A DNA stretch of 64,000 nt from an uncultured Bacteroidales bacterium (GTDB lineage: Bacteria; Bacteroidota; Bacteroidia; Bacteroidales; UBA932), in NCBI GenBank assembly GCA_905234795.1, contig CAJOIQ010000001.1, forward strand, positions 186,001 through 250,000, written 5' to 3'. Below, one piece after another: positions 8,850 through 17,116 of this stretch; positions within the stretch are counted from its first letter, which is position 1, and every line of letters begins with the position of its first letter. The position numbers and the translations under genes are program-made. The notes beneath the pieces are model-generated. The model was not told where the DNA came from and ran no database searches. It worked only from the letters and a program-made list of their open reading frames with translations.

Positions 8850-11201
8850 CTAAAAAGCGACAACTACCTTTTGGGCTTCATGGGCCGAAGAGGCGGGAAG
8901 GTAGACGCTGGCTTCGCGGGTGGCGGCGTTGTACTGGCATTCCAGCGGCTGGCCGTTCAGCGTGGCCTTGGGGCAGCGGGGGGCGCCGCCCAGCACCAGG
9001 GAGAGCTTACGGATAGAAGGCATGCCTTTGAAAGAACCTTCAACGGGGCCGATTTCCACCGTTACGCCGGAGGCGTTGGCGGTTTTTTCAATGCGCGTAG
9101 AGGCGTACTGCGTGGGATAGGCCTGGGAAACGCCGTCGTCTTCATAGTGCACATAGCTGCTGCGGCCGTTGCCGGGAGCAATGTAGATGCGAAACTCGTC
9201 GGAGACGGACTGCAGGTGCTGGATGCCTTCGGCGGCCAGGGGCAGGATGGCGCCGGCTTTCACAAACCAGCAGTTCTGGTCGATGGAATAGCTCAGATTC
9301 TGCACCGTACCGCCTTTCAGCATTTTGTGATGGGCCATGTCGTACCATTCGGTGCCCGAAGGAAGCCAGACCTCGCGGGAGGCCAGGCCGTCGGCGCCCA
9401 CCGGCTTGCACACAGTGGCCGCAAGGATGTTGTCTCCAAAGAAGTACTCCTGTTTCCAGGTATAAGCTTCGGCCTTTTCCGGATACTCGTAATAGAGCGG
9501 ACGGCACAGGGAAACGCCCGTCTCGTAGGCCTGCCTGGCCATATCGTAGATGTAAGGAGTAAGGGCGTAGCGCAGCTCCAGCGCCTCCTTCATATACTGG
9601 TAGTGCTCCGGGAACATCCAGATGCGGCGTTCCAGGACGGCCGAAGACGTGCTGTGGGTCTTGAAGATGGGGGAGAACACGCCGTACTGCAGCCAGCGGG
9701 TAAACAGCTCGGGATCCGTGGGATTGTCTTCCCGCTGCATGTGGCCGCCCAGGTCGTGGCCCCAGTAGCCGTAAAGCACGTTGGAGGCCGTAGCGGTGAA
9801 TTCCGGCAGGTAGCCCAGCACATCCCACTTGATGAAGGTGTCGCCGGAGAAGCCCAACTGGTAGCGATGGCTGCCCAGGCCGCCCCAGCGGTGGTAAATG
9901 AGCGGACGCTCGGCCTGTTCGGGGGCCAGGCCGCGATTACGGCGAATCTTGTCATGGAAGAAGGTGTGATTGAGCCAGAAAGTGTTGCTCAGTCCCGGCA
10001 CGTACTTGCTTTCCTTCCACTGCTGCCAGTCCAGCCACCAGAAATCCACACCCTGCTTCTCCAGGGGATGCAGCACGGAGTTGAAGTAGGCATCGGCCCA
10101 GGCGCGCTGGTCCATGCGGAAGGGCACGCTGGCGTGATAGCCGTCGCGCTTCACATAGCCCCGGGGGCCGTCATAGTCGTCGGTTCGCGACAGGTAGTCC
10201 TTCACAAAAGCGGGGTACACCTGTTCCCGCACTACAATGCCGGATGCCGGATGCAGGTTGAGGGAGGTCTTCAGATTCATGCTGTGCACCTGGTTCAGGA
10301 AGCCCTCGGGGTCCTCAATGAGGTCCCGGTTCCATGTGTAGCCGGTCCAGCCGATGCTCTGGCCGAATTCGTCCCGCCGCTGGCGCCGGGCGGCACCCCG
10401 CCAGGTCTCGTGCCAGTCCATGTCAATCACCATCACGTCGATGGGCAGTTCCCGCTGGCGGAATTCCTGTCCCAGGGTGATGAACTCCTGGTCGGTGTAG
10501 GCCCAGTAGCGGCTCCACCAGTAGCCGAAGACGAACTTCGGAGGCATGGGGATGCTGCCGGCCACCTTGGCGTAGTCGGCCAGGGCGGCCTTGTAGTCGT
10601 GGCCGTAGGCAAAGAGGTACAGGTCCTGCCGCTCGCCTTCCGGCCGGGCGGCCACCCACTCGCCCCAGTCGCTGTCGTCGGCCACAAACAGGTGCCGGGT
10701 GCTCTCGTCCACCACGGCCCAGCCGTCGCGGGATAGGATGCCTTTCTCCATGGGGTCGTTGTAATTGATCTTGTCCGGTCCCTGGCAGCCGTCCAGCGTA
10801 CGGGCGGTGCCCATCAGGTTGCCCTTGTCTTCCAGGCCGGGATGCCATTTGACCGTTTTCCCGTTCAATTTGAAGGTAACCTGGAGATTGTCGGCCGACA
10901 AAGGACCCTCGGCAGGCTTGTAATCCAGCGTGAGGGACTTGGTCTTCACCACCAGTTTGCCGCCGGACCGGGAAACGGTGAAGGAGGGAACCGGCAGGTC
11001 CCGGTTCACGATGGCCAGGGTGGCGTGGTCTTCAAACTGGCCGTCGGCCGCCCATTCCAGGCGGATGAGCCGGTCGGTGAGCACGGTGAAACGGGCATTG
11101 CCCTCAACGACCTGTGCTTTGGGGTTAGCTACGGGGTTGTTTGCGGCGAAAGCCGGGATGGCGGCCGCAACAAAAACGCTTATGAGGAATAATTTACGCA
11201 T
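8850..11201 (-). CDS. glycoside hydrolase family 31 (alpha-glucosidase/alpha-xylosidase-type)
   Basis: Signal peptide; PKFVFGYWWSRYWAYTDQEF, DVMVIDMDWHETWRG, FWWLDWQQWKESKY, FSGDTFIKWDVLGYLPEFTATASNVLYGYWGHDLGGH. Confidence 0.9.
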   Translation of the reverse strand: MRKLFLISVFVAAAIPAFAANNPVANPKAQVVEGNARFTVLTDRLIRLEWAADGQFEDHATLAIVNRDLPVPSFTVSRSGGKLVVKTKSLTLDYKPAEGPLSADNLQVTFKLNGKTVKWHPGLEDKGNLMGTARTLDGCQGPDKINYNDPMEKGILSRDGWAVVDESTRHLFVADDSDWGEWVAARPEGERQDLYLFAYGHDYKAALADYAKVAGSIPMPPKFVFGYWWSRYWAYTDQEFITLGQEFRQRELPIDVMVIDMDWHETWRGAARRQRRDEFGQSIGWTGYTWNRDLIEDPEGFLNQVHSMNLKTSLNLHPASGIVVREQVYPAFVKDYLSRTDDYDGPRGYVKRDGYHASVPFRMDQRAWADAYFNSVLHPLEKQGVDFWWLDWQQWKESKYVPGLSNTFWLNHTFFHDKIRRNRGLAPEQAERPLIYHRWGGLGSHRYQLGFSGDTFIKWDVLGYLPEFTATASNVLYGYWGHDLGGHMQREDNPTDPELFTRWLQYGVFSPIFKTHSTSSAVLERRIWMFPEHYQYMKEALELRYALTPYIYDMARQAYETGVSLCRPLYYEYPEKAEAYTWKQEYFFGDNILAATVCKPVGADGLASREVWLPSGTEWYDMAHHKMLKGGTVQNLSYSIDQNCWFVKAGAILPLAAEGIQHLQSVSDEFRIYIAPGNGRSSYVHYEDDGVSQAYPTQYASTRIEKTANASGVTVEIGPVEGSFKGMPSIRKLSLVLGGAPRCPKATLNGQPLECQYNAATREASVYLPASSAHEAQKVVVAF

Positions 11202-11207
11202 AATATG

Positions 11208-11785
11208 TTAATATTTCGGGAAAATGGAGAGTCTGAGGGTGGTGCTGCCATAAGGGACCAGCTCTATATAACTGACTTTCTTGCTTTCCGGAGTTACGGT
11301 CTTGGGAAGCGGAGGGGTGTATCGGCCCTCTTCCAAAGACCAGCCGCTCACCTTTACTACGGGCACCCGCAACTTCAGGGGAGCGTTTCCAGGGTCGAAG
11401 GGGAAGCCATCGGCTTTGGTTTTCACCACTTTGACATCCTTCAACCGGTTTTCTACCAGTGCATAGTTCCAAGCCCCGGCGGGCGTCATGGACCAGCTCT
11501 TGAACCCCGGGTTGGCCGATACTTTCCCGGCCAGGTTATCGTAGATGGCCGTATCTTCCTTAACATCGGCCGGGACGGCATAAGCATACAGCACGGGGCC
11601 CCGGCGCAGGGAAAGACCGCTTCAACTCTCCGGCCCAGAGCACGGAATTATAGGGGTAGGCCATAGCCTCGGGGTGGCCGGTGAGCCCGTCCCGCTGCCT
11701 TTTCAGGATTTCGGCCAGCCAGCCCTGGGCCTCAATCTTGTCAATGAGACCTTCGTCAAAGACGGCGTATTCCGGGAAAGAAACA
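11208..11785 (-). pseudogene. internally deleted GH127/DUF1680-like remnant fused to the upstream GH13 frame
   Basis: N-terminal-like EAQGWLAEILKRQRDGLTGHPEAMAYPYNSVLWAGEL (GH13 frame) directly followed, in another frame, by C-terminal-like SLRRGPVLYAYAVPADVKED...WNYALVE...APLKLRVPVVKVSGW...IELVPYGSTTLRLSIFPKY. Confidence 0.65.
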
Positions 11786-13686
11786 GCCAAATCCAGCACA
11801 TAAACGCCTCTGGGTGAGATTCTTACCGGACGGGTGATGTCTACGACTTCCCCCGTAACGGCGTCCCGGCCGATGTTATAATTCCGCGTCACCTCCCGGA
11901 AACGCTCCATGGGAACCGTCTGTTCCTTGTCACTTCCGTTGAGGATGACCAGCACGGTGTTTTGACTGTCGGTGCGGGCATAGACATAGCACTTGGTTGC
12001 GTTATCCGGCGTATAGTGGACGAGTTTGCCGTTGGCAACGGGGCCCGAGGTTCGACGCCAGTTCAGCAGTTTGCTGGCAAAGTCCCAGCATTCGTTCTCG
12101 TATTCCGTACGTCCTTCCGGGGTGAAGGCGCTGCGAGGGTCTTCGGCCCAGCCGCCCGGGAAATCGGCCCGCAGGGCATCCCGGCCACCCATCGCGATCT
12201 CCGTTCCGTAGTAAATCTGCGGGATGCCGCGGGTGGTGAGCAGGAAAGCCAGGCCCTGCTTGAGTTTCCAGGCGGGTTCGCCCGGCTCCATGAAGCGGGC
12301 GATATCGTGGTTGTCCAGGAAAGTGAGCACATAGGACGGATCCGGAATCAGGAAGTCTTGCGCGATGCACTCGTACAACTTGAACAGACCGGCTTCAGAG
12401 CCCTCGGAAGTGTTGCTTTCCTTTAGTATCTCCTCTTTGGCCGTGAAGGTGAGGTCGAAGTCCATCACGGTCTTCAGGTGGGAATCGGAGGCATTCAGGG
12501 CCGATCCTCCCTGCCACCAGCCGGCAGCCGAATTACGGGGATACCACCCCTCGCCCACGATGTTGAAATCCGGATATTCGTCCTCGATCTCCTTGCACCA
12601 ACGCACCATGAAGTCATAATCGGCATAGGGATAGGTGTCCATCCGGATTCCGTCGATCCGGGCATACTCTATCCACCAAATGCTATTTTGGATAAGATAG
12701 GTGGCGAGATGACGGTTCTTTTGGTTGAGGTCCGGCATTCCCCCCGAGAACCATCCGTTTACCAGAACGTCTTTTTCGCTCTGGGGAGCATGGGGGTCCA
12801 TCAAGGACCATTTGTAATGCGTGGTGGTCTGGAGTCCCTCTATACGGCGCCAACCGCCCCTTTGCCCCTGCTGCGGGCGCGGTTGGGAGGCCATTTTCCC
12901 CACTTTGCGGGCCACCTCGTTCTGGTTGAACCAGTTGGAATCCGGAATGTCTTGCATCCACCAGTGGGAACTGCCGCAGTGGTTGAAAATCATGTCCATT
13001 ACCACCTTCAGGTTCTTCCCATGCGCTGCATCGATAAAAGCGCAATACTCTTCATTGCTGCCCAGGCGAGGGTCCACCTGATAATAGTCGGAGATGGCGT
13101 ACCCGTGAGAGGCGTTGCCCTTGTTGAATTGGACGGGATTAAGCCAGATAGCCGTGATACCCAACAGGTCAAGGTAATCCAGATGGTCCTGAATGCCTTT
13201 AAGGTCTCCTCCATGGTGTCCGCCGCCATTCTGGCGATTCACGCCCCATTCTCCCAGCACATCATTCCCGGGATTCCCATTGGCGAAACGGTCCGGCATA
13301 ATCAGGTACAGGACATCGGCCGATGTAAATCCCTGCGCTCCGGGCTTGGCATTCCGTTCCCTGAGTCGGAAGGTCTGAACAGTCTTTTTCTTTCCCTCCT
13401 TGAAGGTGAATTTCAGCGTTCCCTGCGGAGCTTCTTCCGTTACCTCAAGATAAACGAAGAGGTAATTCGGATTCTGGACACCCGCCGTTTCCTTGATGCG
13501 TACACCGGGATATTCTTCCAGGCCGATTTCCGCCTTGGCGATTCCTTGCCCATAAAACAGAATCTGAACCTCATGATTCTTCATGCCGGTATACCAGAAG
13601 GGAGGATCCATCCGCTCTACGTTAACTCCCAGTACTTGGGTGCACCAGAGCAGCAGCAGGAAGGGTAAAAAGTGACGGGCTTTCAT
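11560..13686 (-). CDS. GH13 alpha-amylase/neopullulanase (SusA-like) with anomalous C-terminal extension
   Basis: Start set at MKARHFLPFLLLL; DVLYLIMPDRFANGNPGND, VVMDMIFNHCG, GIRMDTYPYAD, FNIVGEGWY, LTFLDNHDIARF. Confidence 0.9.
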   Translation of the reverse strand: MKARHFLPFLLLLWCTQVLGVNVERMDPPFWYTGMKNHEVQILFYGQGIAKAEIGLEEYPGVRIKETAGVQNPNYLFVYLEVTEEAPQGTLKFTFKEGKKKTVQTFRLRERNAKPGAQGFTSADVLYLIMPDRFANGNPGNDVLGEWGVNRQNGGGHHGGDLKGIQDHLDYLDLLGITAIWLNPVQFNKGNASHGYAISDYYQVDPRLGSNEEYCAFIDAAHGKNLKVVMDMIFNHCGSSHWWMQDIPDSNWFNQNEVARKVGKMASQPRPQQGQRGGWRRIEGLQTTTHYKWSLMDPHAPQSEKDVLVNGWFSGGMPDLNQKNRHLATYLIQNSIWWIEYARIDGIRMDTYPYADYDFMVRWCKEIEDEYPDFNIVGEGWYPRNSAAGWWQGGSALNASDSHLKTVMDFDLTFTAKEEILKESNTSEGSEAGLFKLYECIAQDFLIPDPSYVLTFLDNHDIARFMEPGEPAWKLKQGLAFLLTTRGIPQIYYGTEIAMGGRDALRADFPGGWAEDPRSAFTPEGRTEYENECWDFASKLLNWRRTSGPVANGKLVHYTPDNATKCYVYARTDSQNTVLVILNGSDKEQTVPMERFREVTRNYNIGRDAVTGEVVDITRPVRISPRGVYVLDLAVSFPEYAVFDEGLIDKIEAQGWLAEILKRQRDGLTGHPEAMAYPYNSVLWAGELKRSFPAPGPRAVCLCRPGRC

Positions 13687-13710
13687 ATTGGTATTTTTAC
13701 AAAATTCATA

Positions 13711-13741
13711 AAAAAGGGGGGCGCAAACCAAACACCCCCCC
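13711..13741 (-). terminator. rho-independent terminator after GH13 13804..15723
   Basis: Minus strand GGGGGG-loop-CCCCCC followed by TTTTT. Confidence 0.7.
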
Positions 13742-13803
13742 TCGCTCCAATGATACAAACTACACACTAATGAACATTGGATTCCGCTGCCTCACGGCAG
13801 TGT

Positions 13804-15723
13804 TTATCGTTGGAATTCCACCACCAGCGTGCTCAGGGCAGGCACGGTGGTTTCATCCGTAAGGGTCATGCTTTCTCCGGTGAGCACGTTGTGTCCTGCA
13901 CCCAGGCCGGCCGAAATCTCTTTGAAGCGCGTCCAGGGCACTTTCTGCTCCTGGGCCGAGTTGTTGATGAACACAAACACCACCTCTTTGTCGTTGTAAC
14001 GGAAATAGCCGTAGGTGTTGTCCTGGGGGATAAAGTGCAGCGTCTTTCCGGAGTGGATCACCTCCTTTCCCTTGCGCCACTGGAACAGCGTGCGGGCATA
14101 GTCGTGCAGGTCCTTGGCGTGCGCCCATTCCTTGGTGGCCGATGCTTTCACGCGGCCCTCTTCGGTGAACAGGTTCACCTTGTCACCGGCCCAGCCTCCG
14201 GGGAAGTCCATCCGCAGACGCCCGTCGTCGCGGCGGGGGTTGCCCGTCACGAACATCATTTCGTCGCCGTAGAAGAACTGGGGAATGCCCCGTAGGGTGG
14301 CCAGTAACGTGAAAGCGATCTTCATGCGCCGCGGGTCCTGCCCGTAGGTGTCACCGATACGGGCGATGTCATGGTTGGACAGGAAGATGAGCATGTGGCT
14401 CAGGTCATGGTATATTCCATCGTGCGACAGGGCAGTGTACACGGCCGAAATGTCGGCTCCGCGGCGACCGCGTCCCGGGGCCGGGGCGCCTTCGGCGGGG
14501 ATGGGGGCCGACAGGGCCTGTGAAATGGCACCCTGCAGCGGGAAGTCCATGATGCTGGGCAGGTTGGAGTTAAATCCGTCCGTATTGGGATTGTCTTTTT
14601 GCCAGTAAGCGCAGAAATCGGGACTGGCGTGCCAGTTTTCGCCCACAATGTTAAAGTGGGGATACTCGTCGGTCACGGCCTTGGCCCACTGTGACATGGG
14701 CACTTTCTCGTTATAGAACCAGGTGTCCACCCGGAAACCGTCCAGGCCGGAATACTCTATCCACCACACGGCCCACTGCTGGAAGTACTTGAGCATGTAA
14801 GGGTTGTCCAGGTTCATGTCCGGCATCCCGCGGGAGAACCAGCCCTCTTCCATCACGGCCAGGTCGGCCTTGGAGGCGTTGGGGTCCAGGGCCAGGGACA
14901 TGGTGTGGTTGGAGTTCACGTAAGGATCGTTCATGTGTACCCAGTCCTTGAACGGCAGGTCTTTCATCCACCAGTGCTCCGTGCTGGCGTGGTTGGTAAC
15001 CACGTCCATCACCATCTTGATGCCCTTGGCGTGGGCGGCCTCCACCAGTTCCTTGTACTTCTCGTTGGTTCCGTAGCGGGGGTCGATGTGATAGTAGTCA
15101 GAGCAGGCATATCCGTGGTAGGAGCCGTGGCGGGCGTTGTCGCCCAGCAGCGGCGTGCTCCAGAGGGCCGTGGCGCCCAGGTCGGCTATGTAGTCCAGGT
15201 GGTCGATGATACCCTGGATGTCGCCGCCGTGGCGGCCCATGGGCTGCTCCCGGTTGGCCTTCTCGGCCGTGTCGGGCGTGGAGTCAATGGACGAGTCTCC
15301 GTCGGCAAAACGGTCGGGGACGATGAGGTAGATCAGGTCGGCGCTGGTATAGCTCTCCCGCCGGGCACTTCCTTTTGCGCGCTCATAAATCTGATAGGGA
15401 TAGCGCACGGTAAGCCCGTCTTTCTTGAAGACGAAGGTATAGGTGCCCGGCTGGGCCTTGGCGTCAATCTGCAGGTCAATGAACAGGTAGTTGGGGCTGT
15501 CGGCCTTGTGCAGGGCTTTGATATACACGCCAGCGGCGCCTTCCAGGGAAACATCGGCCTGGCCGATATCCTGTCCGTGCACCAGCAGCTGCAGCTGGGT
15601 GTTCATCCCGGTCCACCAGCAAAGGGGTTCTACCTGCTGGATAATCTTCTGTGCATTCATGGCATGGAGGGAACAAAGGATTCCGCAAACCAAAGCTACG
15701 TATTTTTTGGCAATTCTGTTCAT
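13804..15723 (-). CDS. GH13 neopullulanase/cyclomaltodextrinase-type (SusA-like)
   Basis: LIYLIVPDRFADGDSSID, MVMDVVTNHAS, GFRVDTWFYNEK, FNIVGENWHA, LIFLSNHDIARIGD. Confidence 0.92.
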   Translation of the reverse strand: MNRIAKKYVALVCGILCSLHAMNAQKIIQQVEPLCWWTGMNTQLQLLVHGQDIGQADVSLEGAAGVYIKALHKADSPNYLFIDLQIDAKAQPGTYTFVFKKDGLTVRYPYQIYERAKGSARRESYTSADLIYLIVPDRFADGDSSIDSTPDTAEKANREQPMGRHGGDIQGIIDHLDYIADLGATALWSTPLLGDNARHGSYHGYACSDYYHIDPRYGTNEKYKELVEAAHAKGIKMVMDVVTNHASTEHWWMKDLPFKDWVHMNDPYVNSNHTMSLALDPNASKADLAVMEEGWFSRGMPDMNLDNPYMLKYFQQWAVWWIEYSGLDGFRVDTWFYNEKVPMSQWAKAVTDEYPHFNIVGENWHASPDFCAYWQKDNPNTDGFNSNLPSIMDFPLQGAISQALSAPIPAEGAPAPGRGRRGADISAVYTALSHDGIYHDLSHMLIFLSNHDIARIGDTYGQDPRRMKIAFTLLATLRGIPQFFYGDEMMFVTGNPRRDDGRLRMDFPGGWAGDKVNLFTEEGRVKASATKEWAHAKDLHDYARTLFQWRKGKEVIHSGKTLHFIPQDNTYGYFRYNDKEVVFVFINNSAQEQKVPWTRFKEISAGLGAGHNVLTGESMTLTDETTVPALSTLVVEFQR

Positions 15724-15726
15724 GGT

Positions 15727-17061
15727 CTATTCCCAGATTTGGAACTGATAGGCCCCGAATTTCTGTGAGGCGGGGATGCCGTTCTTGCCGGACACGGGCT
15801 CCGGGAAGTTGGCCTCTACCTCATTTCCGCTCACATTTACGGCCAGCAGGCCACCGTTTTCGTAGTATACAAACAGCACGCGGCCGCTTTCATACAGTTT
15901 GCAGGCACCCTTGCGGTTCAGTTTGGATACCGCCTGCATGGCCTCCTGGTACTTCTTGGTAAACTCCGGCATGGCGTTCCAGTTGAACGTCTGCGTGTTG
16001 AAGAAGTTGATGGTCTTGTTGTTGCCGGCTTCCTGGTTGCCGTAAATCATGGAGGAGCCGTTGAGGCCGGCCATCAGGATATAGGCGGCCAGGCTGCCGT
16101 CCAGGCTCTTGAACTGCCCGGCGGGGGTGTCGGACGTGAGGTCGTCGTGGTTGGTGATGAAGTAGAGCTTGGTCTTGGGCGCCGGGGCCTTGTCCTGGTC
16201 ACCTTTGTACCAGTTGGCGAAATTGCTCAGAGCGCCGCCGCCGATCAGGGTGATCATCTGCCGCTTCATGGCGCGGTCGAAGATGATATCAAAGCCATCG
16301 TCAAACATCCGTTCGTAGTCAGATTCGGCCAACATGAGAAATCCCGGCTTGAGTTCCTTCAGTTTGCCGATGGCTTCTTTCCAAAAGTCGTCGCGTACGC
16401 CGTGGGCATAGTCGCAGCGGTACCCGTCAATGCCCAGTTCCGTCACCCAGTACTCCAGCGCATCTTCCATGGCGGCCCACAGCTCTTTCTTGCTGTAGTC
16501 CAGCTGGGCCACGTCCTTCCATTCCCCGTCTTTGGTGGGCCAGGCGATGCTGCCGTCGGCCTTGTGCTCATACCATTCGGGGTGTTCCGTAATCCACACG
16601 TTGTCCCAGGAGGTGTGGTTGGCTACCCAGTCGAACATCACCTTCATGCCCTTGGCGTGCGCAGCGTCCACCAGCGATTTCAGTTCCTCCAGCGTTCCGT
16701 AGCTGGCGTTCACGGCCTTGAAGTTTTTGATGCAGTAGGGTGAGCCGATGGCTTTTTCCTTGCCCTCGGCATAGACGGGCATCAGATAAAAGACATCGGT
16801 GCCCAGGGCCTTGATGTCGTCCAGACGGTTCTGGATCTTCCCAAAGGCGCCGCTGCTGCCGTACAGTTTGGGGTTCACCTGGTAAATCTGATAATGGTCA
16901 CGCGCGGTGGCGGGCAGGGACAGCAGTTCCTTGGCGTAACTGCCGGTTGTGGTGTTCCCGTTTTCGGGATTGGTAGTGATAATCTTGGCCGCCATCGGCT
17001 TGCTGCAGGCGCAGACCAGCATGATGGAAAGGGCGAACAGGGCTATTCTTGTGTGTTTCAT
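15727..17061 (-). CDS. GH13 alpha-amylase, lipoprotein
   Basis: Start set at MKHTRIALFALSIMLVCAC; VMFDWVANHTS, IDGYRCDYAHGVRD, LMLAESDYE, FITNHDDLTSDT. Confidence 0.88.
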   Translation of the reverse strand: MKHTRIALFALSIMLVCACSKPMAAKIITTNPENGNTTTGSYAKELLSLPATARDHYQIYQVNPKLYGSSGAFGKIQNRLDDIKALGTDVFYLMPVYAEGKEKAIGSPYCIKNFKAVNASYGTLEELKSLVDAAHAKGMKVMFDWVANHTSWDNVWITEHPEWYEHKADGSIAWPTKDGEWKDVAQLDYSKKELWAAMEDALEYWVTELGIDGYRCDYAHGVRDDFWKEAIGKLKELKPGFLMLAESDYERMFDDGFDIIFDRAMKRQMITLIGGGALSNFANWYKGDQDKAPAPKTKLYFITNHDDLTSDTPAGQFKSLDGSLAAYILMAGLNGSSMIYGNQEAGNNKTINFFNTQTFNWNAMPEFTKKYQEAMQAVSKLNRKGACKLYESGRVLFVYYENGGLLAVNVSGNEVEANFPEPVSGKNGIPASQKFGAYQFQIWE

Positions 17062-17116
17062 AAGCAGGTGGTTTGGCAGGCCGGTGCCCGGTCGGGGGCG
17101 CCGGCCCGAAAACGGG

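Noticed and set aside
8871-10736. 621-aa plus-strand ORF antisense to GH31
   Set aside because: Shadow ORF; no motifs, wholly inside GH31.
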